The notes under the pieces: model-generated | What the model saw: only the letters and a program-made list of their open reading frames with translations | What the model was told of the DNA's origin: nothing | The model's database searches: none | Part shown: positions 1 through 7,649 of the stretch, one piece after another | Position numbering within the stretch: position 1 is the stretch's first letter | Layout: each line of letters starts with the position of its first letter | NCBI RefSeq assembly: GCF_014639315.1 | Contig: NZ_BMFY01000009.1 | Location: 99,832 to 163,831 of the forward strand | Source: Sediminivirga luteola | Lineage (GTDB): Bacteria; Actinomycetota; Actinomycetes; Actinomycetales; Brevibacteriaceae | Reading direction: 5' to 3' | DNA: 64,000 nt | Program-made: the position numbers and the translations under genes

Positions 1-320
1 CGCTCATCGTCTTCGGTTTCTCCCTGCGCAACGGATGGAAGATCCCGCCGCGGGACGCCCACGCCGAGCTCGGGCTGGTGATGCTCTTCAAGCTCATCCT
101 GCACCCGTTCCTGGCATGGCTGGTGGGCGGGCCGCTGCTGGGGTACTCGGGCCTGGACCTGTTCGCCATCGTGCTCACCTCAGCCCTGCCCACCGCCCAG
201 AATGTCTACATCTACGCGCTGCGCTATCAGCGCGGCACGGCCCTGGCCAGGGACGCCGTCTTCCTGACCACCTTCACCTCGATCGCCGTGATCATCGGGG
301 TCGCCATGCTGCTGGGCTGA
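1..320 (+). CDS. AEC family transporter, C-terminal part (cut by window edge)
   Basis: The reading frame is open from base 3 and ends in TGA. About 105 residues are visible. They hold hydrophobic segments and the stretch ALPTAQNVYIYALRY, which resembles the late part of auxin-efflux-carrier (AEC) permeases, where an ALPxAxN-type motif precedes the last helices. The last 25 residues form one membrane helix. AEC proteins are inner-membrane carriers for small organic anions or amino acids; the substrate cannot be told from this piece. The start lies outside the window. Confidence 0.75.
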   Translation, partial: LIVFGFSLRNGWKIPPRDAHAELGLVMLFKLILHPFLAWLVGGPLLGYSGLDLFAIVLTSALPTAQNVYIYALRYQRGTALARDAVFLTTFTSIAVIIGVAMLLG

Positions 321-390
321 GGTCCGCTTGTGGCGGTCTTCCCCGCGTGTCAGGCTCCCTTCGGCGCGCCCGGCGCGGGACAATGGGCAC

Positions 391-1371
391 GTGGCTGATC
401 AGAACGAGAACCCGAACGCCGACATGCTGTCCCGCCGGATGCGATCCGGGCGGAGACGGCAGGAGTCCGACGCCGAGCAGACGCAGGCGATGGACCCGGC
501 GGACCTGCCGAGCGCTCCCGCCGCCGGCTCCGGGGCCTCCCCTGCCTCCGGGCCGGCTCCCGCCGCATCGTCGGGCCGTCCTTCGATGATCAGCGAGGAG
601 GAGTGGGCGCTCATCAACGGCACCGCTCCGGCCGCTGAGCCCAGGGACCCGGAGGATCCGGTGCGCGCCGTCGAGGTGCCCAGGGGCCGGCAGGAAAGCC
701 GCTGGGGCGCGCTGGGCGTCATCGGTACCATCTGGATCGCGCTGACCGTGCCGTTCGTGCTGGCTGCCGTCGCGGTGCGCGCCGTCGCCTCGCCGCTGTT
801 CCTGCGGTTCGAGTACTTCTGGCGCCCCGGTTTCCCCGCCGACGAGTACGGCTGGTCCGCCGAGGAACGCCAGCACTACGCCTCGTACGTCCTGGGCTAC
901 CTGCACAACTTCGACGGCAGCCGGTACCTCGCCGATGTGGTCCTTCCCAGCGGCCAGCCGGTCTTCCTCACCGAGGAGATCGCGCATATGCAGGACGTGA
1001 AGTTCCTGATCAGCCTGCTCTACCTGATCGCGATCGTGATGGGCGTCGTCGCGGTGATCTTCATGCTGCTGCTCTCCCGCTCCAGCGCGGTGGGCGTCCG
1101 TCCGGGGCTGTTCTGGGGCAGCCTGCTGACGCTGCTAGGCTTCGCCGCGCTCGGCGTGCTGGGCGCGCTGGACTTCGATGCGTTCTTCACCGGTTTCCAC
1201 CAGGTCTTCTTCGATGCGGGCACCTGGCAGTTCTATGTGGACGATGCGCTGATCCGGCTCTTCCCGCAGACCTTCTGGGTGGACGCCGGCATCGCCGCAG
1301 CCGCCATCGTGCTGATCGTCGCGATCACCCTGCTGCTGCTGAATCTGCCACGCCGCCGACGCCGGCACTGA
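391..1371 (+). CDS. TIGR01906/DUF1461 family integral membrane protein
   Basis: About 326 residues. The first 110 are polar and rich in Ser, Ala and Pro, probably cytosolic. They are followed by a membrane helix (WGALGVIGTIWIALTVPF), an extracytoplasmic loop with FWRPGFPADEYGWSAEER and YLHNFDGSRYLAD, and three more helices. This layout and the loop fit the DUF1461 (TIGR01906) family of unknown function. I chose GTG 391 because a -10-like GACAAT (379-384) sits six bases upstream, as for other probably leaderless genes in this window. A longer in-frame start at 328 has no supporting signal. The gene ends before a strong hairpin at 1474-1520. Confidence 0.7.
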   Translation: MADQNENPNADMLSRRMRSGRRRQESDAEQTQAMDPADLPSAPAAGSGASPASGPAPAASSGRPSMISEEEWALINGTAPAAEPRDPEDPVRAVEVPRGRQESRWGALGVIGTIWIALTVPFVLAAVAVRAVASPLFLRFEYFWRPGFPADEYGWSAEERQHYASYVLGYLHNFDGSRYLADVVLPSGQPVFLTEEIAHMQDVKFLISLLYLIAIVMGVVAVIFMLLLSRSSAVGVRPGLFWGSLLTLLGFAALGVLGALDFDAFFTGFHQVFFDAGTWQFYVDDALIRLFPQTFWVDAGIAAAAIVLIVAITLLLLNLPRRRRRH

Positions 1372-1473
1372 CGGATCCGGGGTCGCTGGCGCTTGGCACT
1401 GGCGCCGGTGGCACTGACGCGGCGGCCTCGCCGTCGTCAGCGGGCTTCCGGCCCTCGTGCTGGGCAGCGCGAT

Positions 1474-1520
1474 GAACGAGGCCCCTGTCTCTCACGCCGT
1501 GAGCGACAGGGGCCTCGTTC
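1474..1520. terminator. Bidirectional hairpin terminator between DUF1461 gene and yceI
   Basis: A perfect 16-bp stem (1474-1489 with 1505-1520, starting GAACGAGGCCCC) encloses a loop that itself contains CTCAC/GTGAG. It lies between two convergent genes and probably ends transcription in both directions. Confidence 0.85.
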
Positions 1521-1552
1521 GTTCAGTCGTGCAGATGCGCCGGGCTTGCGCC

Positions 1553-2098
1553 TCAGCCCTGCTTGACGACGGAGATCTCGACCTCCAGGGTCACCTTCTC
1601 GCCGACCAGCAGGCCACCGGTCTCCAGCGGAGCATTCCAGGTGATGCCGTAGTCGCGACGGTCGATCACCAGGGAGCCCTCGAAGCCGGCACGGGTGGCG
1701 CCGAAGGGATCGACGGCCTCGCCGCCGTACTCGAAGGGGATCGTCACGGACTTGGTGACGCCCTTGATCGTCAGATCACCGGTGACCTCGAGGGTGTCCC
1801 CCTTGGCCTGCACAGCGGTGGAGACGAAGGTGATCTCCGGATAGGTCTCCGGATCGAAGAAATCATTGGTACGCAGGTGGCCGTCACGCTGCTCGTTGTT
1901 GGTGTCGATGCTGGCCACCGTGACGTTCACCTTCACCGACGACTCGGCGAGGTTCTCCCCGGCTGCGACGATCTCGCCGGAGAACTCATTGAACTGGCCC
2001 CGCACCTTGGAGATCGCCGCGTGGCGGGTGACGAAACCGATGCGGGAGTGGGTCGGATCGATCTGGTAGTCGCCCCGGAGGTCGGCGAGTGCAGTCAT
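1553..2098 (-). CDS. YceI family lipid-binding protein
   Basis: 181 residues. The N-terminus reads GDYQIDPTHSRIGFVTRHA, the usual YceI opening (x-x-D-x-x-H-S). Later come VKVNVTVASIDTNN, LRTNDFFD, FVSTAV and LTIKGVTKSV, matching the YceI lipocalin-like barrel that binds isoprenoids or other amphiphiles. No signal peptide is seen, as usual in actinobacterial members. ATG 2098 has an AGAGGAA ribosome site; in-frame sequence upstream is non-homologous. It is transcribed divergently from the erm leader. Confidence 0.9.
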   Translation of the reverse strand: MTALADLRGDYQIDPTHSRIGFVTRHAAISKVRGQFNEFSGEIVAAGENLAESSVKVNVTVASIDTNNEQRDGHLRTNDFFDPETYPEITFVSTAVQAKGDTLEVTGDLTIKGVTKSVTIPFEYGGEAVDPFGATRAGFEGSLVIDRRDYGITWNAPLETGGLLVGEKVTLEVEISVVKQG

Positions 2099-2133
2099 GG
2101 TTCCTCTTTCCTCGGTTGATGTGTGCTGCCACA

Positions 2134-2162
2134 ACTCTATGCAGAAATAGATGCAAACGCAA
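2134..2162 (-). promoter_or_regulatory. Promoter of yceI
   Basis: On the minus strand TTGCGT (2157-2162) and TAGAGT (2134-2139) are separated by exactly 17 bases. The spacer holds short repeats (ATGCA twice, 12 bases apart, and CTAT/ATAG), which could bind a regulator. No regulator gene is adjacent. Confidence 0.6.
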
Positions 2163-2205
2163 GAAGTCTGCGTGCTCCATGATACTCGCGGTGCGGTGGT
2201 CCTGC

Positions 2206-2211
2206 TACAGT
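2206..2211 (+). promoter_or_regulatory. Probable -10 element of the erm transcript
   Basis: TACAGT lies seven bases before the ATG of the leader ORF, so the transcript would start at or next to that ATG and the leader would be read leaderless. No good -35 box is seen 17-18 bases upstream, so an activator may be needed. The region is shared with the divergent yceI promoter. Confidence 0.45.
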
Positions 2212-2218
2212 GAGCGTC

Positions 2219-2284
2219 ATGGCAGGAATCATTCTCATGGCCGGGCTCGGCCAGCAGCACGCGATGCGGCCCCGTCGCGCCTGA
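2219..2284 (+). CDS. Short leader ORF upstream of erm (putative drug-sensing leader peptide)
   Basis: A 21-codon ORF beginning MAGIIL and ending HAMRPRRA, directly upstream of the erm attenuator region. Inducible erm genes are usually preceded by a short peptide whose translation stalls when a macrolide is bound. One known stalling class contains a basic-X-basic motif (RLR in ErmD-type leaders), and the RPR near this C-terminus would fit that class. The stop codon is followed at once by the first arm of a stem (2285-2292). Function is inferred from position, length and motif; the peptide itself was not recognised as a known leader. Confidence 0.55.
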   Translation: MAGIILMAGLGQQHAMRPRRA

Positions 2285-2500
2285 CTCGGCGCCGACGCAC
2301 CCGCCGATCCTTTTCGGATCCGCTTTCGCGCTGACCGCGCCGAGACCTCCGACCTCTCGTCAGACGAGTGACTCGGAGCCGGCCGACGTACCCTGCCTCC
2401 TGCAGGCGCCCGGTGGCGAGCTTGTCACCACTCCCCCGGTCCGTCCATTTCCGCCGTTCCTCTCCGAGCACTCCCGTACCGCGATCACGGAGTGCCTCCC
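2285..2500 (+). promoter_or_regulatory. Putative translational attenuator of erm
   Basis: Nested inverted repeats fill the gap between leader ORF and erm. (1) CTCGGCGC (2285-2292) with GCGCCGAG (2337-2344), enclosing GATCC/GGATC (2306-2310/2316-2320). (2) CTCCGA (2347-2352) with TCGGAG (2373-2378), enclosing CTCG/CGAG. (3) GCACTCC (2468-2474) with GGAGTGC (2489-2495); this stem hides the Shine-Dalgarno GGAG of the methyltransferase. CTCGGAG (2372-2378) can alternatively pair with CTCCGAG (2462-2468), which abuts and would compete with stem 3. This mutually exclusive layout is what translational attenuation needs. The pairings are read from sequence, not folded. Confidence 0.6.
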
Positions 2501-3469
2501 TTGTCATCACGATCCAGCCGTTCCCTGCACGGCGGCCGGCACGAACTCGGCCAGAACTTCCTGCACCACCGCCCCACCATCGACCTCATCCTGGAACTCG
2601 TCCGCCGGACGGATGGTCCGCTGCTGGAGCTTGGCGCCGGCGACGGCGCGCTCACGGTGCCGCTGTCCCGTCTGGGCCGGCCTCTCACCGCGGTGGAGCT
2701 GGACGAGCACCGCGCGGCCCGGCTTGCCCGGCGGCTGCCGGAGGTCCGGGTCCTGCAGCGCGATGCCCTGCGCGTCCGGCTGGACGCCGAGACCATCGTC
2801 GGCAACGTTCCCTTCCACCTGACCACACCCATTCTGCGCCGGCTGCTAGAGCACGGCGGCCCGCCTAGAAGCGCGCACGCCACCGGTCGCGATCAAGGCA
2901 GCCAGAGAAGCGGCGATCGCCCCCGCGGCGACGACCGCCGGCACGGCGACGGCTGGCGCGATGCGCTGCTGCTGGTGCAATGGGAAGTCGCCCGTAAGCG
3001 CGCCGGCGTGGGCGGCGGCACCCTGATGGGCGCCCTTGCCGCGCCGTGGTTCGAGTTCGCCCTGCACGGCAGGGTGCCGGCGAGCGGTTTCCGCCCGATG
3101 CCCAGCGTCGACGGCGGCGTCTTAAGCATCCACCGCCGCGAGTCGCCCCTGCTTCCGGCATCCGAGCGGCGAGGGTACGAGGCTTTCGTCCGCGCGGCGT
3201 TCACCGGCCGCGGTCGCGGCCTGGCGCAGATCCTCGGACGCGTTTCAGACCGGCAGCACGCAGGCACCGGCGGAACATCCCGGCCACCGGGCGCACCGCA
3301 CGACCGGACACGTGAGCCCGCACGCCCCGGCGCGCGGCCACGCGGGGCCGGCCCCCGGGAGCCGGCACTGGTTCGCACGGCGCTGCGCGCGGCGGGCATC
3401 GGCCCTCAGGCGCTTCCGCGCGATCTCGCTCCCGCGCAGTGGGTCATGCTGTGGCAGCGGCTGAGCTAG
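2501..3469 (+). CDS. erm: Erm-type 23S rRNA (adenine-N6) methyltransferase
   Basis: Predicted to methylate A2058 (E. coli numbering) of 23S rRNA using S-adenosylmethionine, giving macrolide-lincosamide-streptogramin B resistance. Motifs in order: RHELGQNFLHH, LLELGAGDGALT (SAM loop), LTAVELDEH, QRDAL, NVPFHLTTP (catalytic motif IV), ALLLVQWEVARKRAGVGG, FRPMPSVDGGVL and FTGRGRGLAQIL. This arrangement is like actinobacterial Erm proteins (ErmE group). About 33 hydrophilic residues are inserted between motif IV and the VQWEVARKR segment (bases about 2855-2953), and a Pro/Arg/Gly-rich linker lies near the C-terminus. TTG 2501 has GGAG eight bases upstream; GTG 2492 is in frame but overlaps that GGAG. 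Host-chromosomal context, so possibly intrinsic resistance. Confidence 0.88.
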   Translation: MSSRSSRSLHGGRHELGQNFLHHRPTIDLILELVRRTDGPLLELGAGDGALTVPLSRLGRPLTAVELDEHRAARLARRLPEVRVLQRDALRVRLDAETIVGNVPFHLTTPILRRLLEHGGPPRSAHATGRDQGSQRSGDRPRGDDRRHGDGWRDALLLVQWEVARKRAGVGGGTLMGALAAPWFEFALHGRVPASGFRPMPSVDGGVLSIHRRESPLLPASERRGYEAFVRAAFTGRGRGLAQILGRVSDRQHAGTGGTSRPPGAPHDRTREPARPGARPRGAGPREPALVRTALRAAGIGPQALPRDLAPAQWVMLWQRLS

Positions 3470-3481
3470 CCGCCGACTGCA

Positions 3482-3515
3482 CCCGCCTGATGCCGTGCCC
3501 GCGGCATCAGGCGGG
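3482..3515. terminator. Bidirectional terminator between erm and the MFS gene
   Basis: A perfect 14-bp stem (3482-3495 with 3502-3515, CCCGCCTGATGCCG) with a six-base loop lies between the two convergent genes. Confidence 0.85.
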
Positions 3516-3530
3516 CGCTGTCTGGGCACC

Positions 3531-4748
3531 TCAGGTCCGGGCCCGGCGCCCGGCCATCAGGTAGAACACGAACCCGACGGCTGCCATCGCCCCGCAGCCG
3601 GTCATCACGGCCGCGGTGGCCAGGCCGTCGTTGCCGAGCACGCCGACCAGCGGCGTCACCGCGGCACCGAGGCCGAACTGCGCCGCGCCGAGCACGGCTG
3701 CGGCGGTTCCGGCGGCCTCGCCGTGACGGGACAGCGCCAGCGCCGTGACATTGGGGACGGTGAGCGAGACACCGGCGAGCATGCAGAACAGCGGCAGCAT
3801 GAACCAGGCGATCCCCTCGGCGCCAGCGGCCTGCGCCGCCACAAGCGCCAGCCCAGCGACGCAGATGAGGCCCAGAGCGCCGGCGATGATCCTCTCCGGC
3901 GCGATCCGCCTCAGCAGTGGCGGGTTCAGCTGCGCTCCGCCGATCAGCACGAGGCCGGCGGCGCCGAAGACCAATGCGTACTGCAGTTCGCCCAGGCCGT
4001 ACTGGCGCTGGAAGACGAACGAGGAACCGGCGATGTATCCGAAGAGGCAGCCGAACGCGAGTCCCACCACCACGATCAGCAGGATGAAGCGGCCATCGCC
4101 GAGCACCGCCCGGTAGCCCCGGAGCGCTTGTCCCGGCCCGGAGCGCCGCCGCTGCGGGGGCAGCGTCTCCGGCAGCGCGATGACAGCGAGCAGGATCAGC
4201 ATCGCCCCGGCGACCGCCAGCACCGCGAAGATCCACCGCCACGAGCCGGCCAGCAGCACCACGCCGCCCAGGGAGGGCGCCAGCACCGGGGCCGCGCCCA
4301 TCACCAGCATCAGCCGGGATATCACGACGGCGGCGGCGCTGCCGGCGGAGACATCGCGCACCACAGCCATGGCCACGACCGTCGCCGCGGCGGCGCCGAC
4401 GCCCTGCAGAACGCGCAGCACGCCGAGCACGGTGATGTCCCAGGCGAGCACGGCAAGACCGGACGCCACCACGTGCAAGGCGATGCCGAGGATGAGCGGA
4501 AGCCGGCGCCCGGCCGCATCGGAGAGGGGACCGATCAGGAGTTGCCCGGCGGCGAGGCCCAGCAGCGTCCCGGTCAGCGTCAGCTGCACCAGCGTCCCGC
4601 TGGCCGAGAGGTCCTCGGCGATGGCGGGGAAAGCGGGCAGGTACATATCGATGGTGAGCGGGCCCAGGGCGACGAGCGCGCCGAGGATCAGGATGAGGCC
4701 GGCGGTCATCGGCCGGGTGGTGCCGGCCGGCTGCGCGGTGGAGGTCAT
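3531..4748 (-). CDS. Bcr/CflA family multidrug efflux MFS transporter
   Basis: 405 residues and about 12 membrane helices, in the range of the 12-helix Bcr/CflA drug:H+ antiporters. Near the N-terminus GPLTIDMYLPAFPAIAEDL is the family signature in helix 1, followed by LLIGPLSDAAGRRLPLI (MFS motif A). The Asp in helix 1 is the residue linked to proton coupling. ATG 4748 has a GGAG ribosome site. It is convergent with erm, so two antibiotic-resistance-type genes sit side by side, but no shared regulation is visible. The exported drug cannot be predicted. Confidence 0.85.
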   Translation of the reverse strand: MTSTAQPAGTTRPMTAGLILILGALVALGPLTIDMYLPAFPAIAEDLSASGTLVQLTLTGTLLGLAAGQLLIGPLSDAAGRRLPLILGIALHVVASGLAVLAWDITVLGVLRVLQGVGAAAATVVAMAVVRDVSAGSAAAVVISRLMLVMGAAPVLAPSLGGVVLLAGSWRWIFAVLAVAGAMLILLAVIALPETLPPQRRRSGPGQALRGYRAVLGDGRFILLIVVVGLAFGCLFGYIAGSSFVFQRQYGLGELQYALVFGAAGLVLIGGAQLNPPLLRRIAPERIIAGALGLICVAGLALVAAQAAGAEGIAWFMLPLFCMLAGVSLTVPNVTALALSRHGEAAGTAAAVLGAAQFGLGAAVTPLVGVLGNDGLATAAVMTGCGAMAAVGFVFYLMAGRRART

Positions 4749-4872
4749 CGGGCTCCGTTCCGGAACATGCCCGCCGGGGGCGTCGTATCGGGGATCATGT
4801 CTCAAGCATGCCCTGGAGGCGGGCCGCTTCGAGCCAGCGGGGTCCCTCGCAAGGACACGGCTGGCCCGCGGC

Positions 4873-5736
4873 TCAGCCGAGCGCGACGAGCACGATGCCG
4901 CAGGCCACCACGGCGGCGCCGAGGATCCTCGGCGCCGGCTCCTTCTCCTTGAACAGCCACCACGCCAGCAGGGCGCCGATCACGATCGAGGATTCCCGCA
5001 GCGGCGCCACCAGCGCGACCGAGGCATGCTGAAGTGCATAGAGCACCAGCACGTACGCACCGGGCGAAAGCACAGAGACGATGAGGACGGGGCGGCGATC
5101 CGCGCGCCAGGTGGGATGCACCGCCGCCCGGCGCCTGATCACCCAGGGAAGCATGAGCAACGACTGCGCCGTGCATGCCGCGGCGAAGTAGATCAGCGGC
5201 GGCACGCCCAGCGCGGTGACGGAGAAGTCGTCCCACAGCGTATACGCGGCGATCCCGGTACCTGCGAGGGTGCCGTACAGCAACCCCGCGCCCAGGCCCG
5301 GCGAGGGGTGCAGCAGCCCGCGGCCGGTGACCACGAGGATCCCGCCGACGGCGAGCAGACCGCCCAGCAGCGCGAGGGCCGGGGGCCGCTCCCCCAGCAG
5401 CAGGACCGCGACGAGCACGGAGAGCACCGGCCCGACCCCGCGGGCCACCGGGTAGACGATGCCCAGGTCCGCGTGCCGGTAGCCCAGCTGCAGCAGCACC
5501 GAATAGGCGATGTGGAAGACCGCTGTGACCGCTGGCGCGAGGACCGTCTCCCAGCCCGGGACGTGGCCCTGGGCGAGCATCAGCCAGCACGCCAGCGGCA
5601 CGCACAACAGGGCCGAACCCGTGAAGTACATCCAGACGAAGACGGCGGCGTCGCCGCGGACCCGTTTGGCGGCGAGGTTCCATGCCGCGTGCAGGACCGC
5701 GGCCGTGAGAACCATCCCCAGCGCCGCGGGAGTCAT
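4873..5736 (-). CDS. EamA family (DMT) permease
   Basis: 287 residues and ten hydrophobic segments arranged as two five-helix repeats, typical of EamA drug/metabolite transporters. HAAWNLAAKRV opens the first repeat and SVLSPGAYVLVLYALQHASVALVAPLRESS lies at the start of the second repeat's conserved region. ATG 5736 has a strong GAAGGAAGG site. The reading frame stays open upstream to about 5880, but that part matches the end of an unrelated family (see 5737-5880). Substrate unknown. Confidence 0.82.
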   Translation of the reverse strand: MTPAALGMVLTAAVLHAAWNLAAKRVRGDAAVFVWMYFTGSALLCVPLACWLMLAQGHVPGWETVLAPAVTAVFHIAYSVLLQLGYRHADLGIVYPVARGVGPVLSVLVAVLLLGERPPALALLGGLLAVGGILVVTGRGLLHPSPGLGAGLLYGTLAGTGIAAYTLWDDFSVTALGVPPLIYFAAACTAQSLLMLPWVIRRRAAVHPTWRADRRPVLIVSVLSPGAYVLVLYALQHASVALVAPLRESSIVIGALLAWWLFKEKEPAPRILGAAVVACGIVLVALG

Positions 5737-5880
5737 GCCGGACCTTCCTTCACCGGCGCCCTGCTCCCCGTTGAGGCTGTCGAGCGCCTCGCGCATCACA
5801 TCGGCGTGGCCGTTGTGACGGGCGTGCTCCTCGATCATCCACCGGAGCCGCGTGCGCAGGCGCACCTGGGCCGTCGTCGT
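5737..5880 (-). pseudogene. Remnant of a DUF664/DinB-like gene (C-terminus only)
   Basis: About 45 residues in frame with and directly upstream of the EamA gene read RLRWMIEEHARHNGHADVMREAL, the characteristic end of DinB/DUF664 proteins (metal-binding four-helix bundle). A TGA at 5881-5883 closes the frame and nothing homologous is seen before it. The 5' part has been lost. It could alternatively be read as an N-terminal extension of the permease from GTG 5865, but the permease has its own ribosome site at 5736. Confidence 0.55.
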
Positions 5881-6006
5881 TCATGGGCTCAGCGTATGCG
5901 CCAGGGAGCCCTGGGAATGCGGCGGGTGGCGTGAGAGGGCCGATGCGATCCGAGAAGGCACATGTGCGGGGTTCCCCTGCCGGGCACGGGATGAAAGGAT
6001 TCGCAT

Positions 6007-6363
6007 ATGAACATCACCCAGCGCATCATCGTCCTCGACGCGGCGGACATCGATGCGGAGAGCCGCTTCTGGGCCTCCGTACTCGGCGGCACGGTGGACG
6101 CCGCCGACGACGACTGGCACCGCGTCCACGCCGGCGACGAGTACGTCCTGGCGGTCCAGCTCGCCCCCGACCACGTGCCGCCGCAGTGGCCGGAGGGCAC
6201 ACCGCCCCAGCAGATCCACCTCGATCTCCACGTCGACGACATCGGCGCCGCCCACGAGGAGGTTCTCGCCGCCGGCGCCACGCTGCTCAAGCGTGGCTCC
6301 GAGGACGAGAGGTTCCACGTCTACGCCGATCCCGCGGGGCATCCGTTCTGCCTGTGCTGGTAA
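6007..6363 (+). CDS. VOC family protein (glyoxalase/bleomycin-resistance fold)
   Basis: 118 residues. Opens with ITQRIIVLDAADIDAESRFWASVLGG, the first beta-alpha unit of the VOC fold, and ends HVYADPAGHPFCLCW, the usual second-half DPxGHPFCL ending. IHLDLHVDD supplies the expected metal-site-like strand. Subtype glyoxalase-like domain; no substrate can be assigned. ATG 6007 has AAAGGA upstream. Confidence 0.85.
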   Translation: MNITQRIIVLDAADIDAESRFWASVLGGTVDAADDDWHRVHAGDEYVLAVQLAPDHVPPQWPEGTPPQQIHLDLHVDDIGAAHEEVLAAGATLLKRGSEDERFHVYADPAGHPFCLCW

Positions 6364-6477
6364 GCCCGACGCCAGTTGTGGGCGGTGTCCGCTACGGCCG
6401 CGCGCCTAAGGCCGGCAGGTCGGGCATCGCATAGCTGCATGCCCGGCGCCTGAGCCCTCCTCACCAGAGCCGCGCCC

Positions 6478-7245
6478 CTAAGGCAGGGTGAGGATCTCGG
6501 CGCCGTCCTCGGTGATCGCGATGGTGTGCTCGCTGTGGGCGGTCAGGCAGCCGGTCGCGCTGCGCAGGGTCCACCCGTCGGGGTCGGTGACCAGGGTAGC
6601 GGTGTCCGCCATCACCCACGGTTCCAGCGCCAGCAGCAGCCCCGGGCGCAGTGTGTACCCGCGGCCGGCCCGGCCGGTGTTGGGCACATGCGGGTCCTGG
6701 TGCATCGTCGACCCGATGCCGTGACCGCCGAACTCGGTATTCACCGGGTAGCCGGCCCCGGTGAGGACCGCGCCGATCGCGTGGGAGACGTCGCCCAGGC
6801 GCACGCCGGGGCCGGCAGCGGCGATGCCCGCCCGCAGCGCCCGCTCGGTCGTGTCGATCAGCTCGGCGCCGCCTGGAGGCTCCGCCTCGCCGACGAGGAA
6901 GCTGATGGCCGAGTCGGCGGCGATGCCGTCTTTCAGGACGGCCAGGTCCAGGGTCAGCAGATCGCCGTCGGCGAGTTCGTAGTCGCGGGGTTTGCCGTGC
7001 AGCACCGCGTCGTTGACGGACGTGCAGATGTAGTGGCCGAAAGGACCGCGCCCGAAGGCCGGGGCGTAGTCGACGTAACAGGATCGCCCACCGCCTTCCG
7101 CGATCATCTCCGCCGTCCAGCGGTCGATCTGAAGCAGGTTGGTGCCGGGAGCTACGCGCTGCCGCAGGGTCCGGAGGATATGCGCGACGAGCGCGCCGGC
7201 ACCCCGTGCCCTGCGGAGTTCGGCCGGGGTCAGGATCTCGATCAT
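6478..7245 (-). CDS. map: Type I methionine aminopeptidase
   Basis: 255 residues. Removes N-terminal Met from new proteins using two metal ions. Conserved pieces: TSVNDAVLHGKP (second shell), LLTLDLAVLKDGIAADSA with two Asp ligands, GHGIGSTMHQDPHVPN with a His ligand, ALEPWVM and a C-terminal SEHTIAITEDG with Glu. ATG 7245 has an AAGGA site 10 bases upstream; a longer frame has no support. This is a lone copy divergent from an XRE regulator, not the secY-linked copy, so it is probably a second aminopeptidase under that regulator's control. Confidence 0.9.
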   Translation of the reverse strand: MIEILTPAELRRARGAGALVAHILRTLRQRVAPGTNLLQIDRWTAEMIAEGGGRSCYVDYAPAFGRGPFGHYICTSVNDAVLHGKPRDYELADGDLLTLDLAVLKDGIAADSAISFLVGEAEPPGGAELIDTTERALRAGIAAAGPGVRLGDVSHAIGAVLTGAGYPVNTEFGGHGIGSTMHQDPHVPNTGRAGRGYTLRPGLLLALEPWVMADTATLVTDPDGWTLRSATGCLTAHSEHTIAITEDGAEILTLP

Positions 7246-7276
7246 GCGGCGGGTCCTTCTCGGGAGACCAATATCT

Positions 7277-7300
7277 ATACCGGCCATACTATCCCGGTAT
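7277..7300. promoter_or_regulatory. Palindromic operator between map and XRE regulator
   Basis: ATACCGG (7277-7283) and CCGGTAT (7294-7300) form a perfect inverted repeat with a ten-base centre, in the AT-rich gap between the divergent genes. TAGAAT (7301-7306) just right of it looks like the -10 of the regulator. Likely bound by the adjacent XRE protein, which would make it autoregulated. Confidence 0.6.
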
Positions 7301-7312
7301 TAGAATCGGCTC

Positions 7313-7603
7313 ATGGTCAGGTTGCCACTCACCGCCGCCGAGGTCGAGCGCGGCCGGCGGCTCGGTGCGCTGCTCCGGCGGGCTCGCGGGGATCGCCCGA
7401 TGCTGGACGTCGCGCTCGCGGCACGCGTCTCACCGGAGACTCTGCGGAAGATCGAGTCCGGCCGGGTCGCCACGCCAGCCTTTCCCACCGTCGCCGCCAT
7501 CGCCGGCGTCCTCGGGCTGTCGCTCGACGCGGTGTGGGCGGAGATCAACGCGACCGCGCACGAACCGGTACCTGCCGGAGGGCATCAGCGACGAGCGCGG
7601 TGA
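7313..7603 (+). CDS. XRE-family HTH transcriptional regulator
   Basis: 96 residues. A Cro/C1-type helix-turn-helix spans about residues 15-75: LGALLRRARG, LDVALAARVSPETLRKIESGRVATPAFPTVAAIAGVLGL. Only the DNA-binding domain is present. ATG 7313 follows a -10-like TAGAAT by six bases, so the transcript is probably leaderless. Its divergent partner is methionine aminopeptidase, and the palindrome between them is the obvious target. Confidence 0.85.
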   Translation: MVRLPLTAAEVERGRRLGALLRRARGDRPMLDVALAARVSPETLRKIESGRVATPAFPTVAAIAGVLGLSLDAVWAEINATAHEPVPAGGHQRRAR

Positions 7604-7649
7604 GACCCCGGCGCCGCGGACGGCGGAGGCGACCGGCGGCCCAGCGACC

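Noticed and set aside
3495..4952. Long plus-strand open frame opposite the Bcr/CflA gene
   Set aside because: Composition is a typical high-GC antisense shadow (Gly, Arg, His, Gln, Asp), with no motif and no ribosome site; the minus strand encodes a clear transporter.
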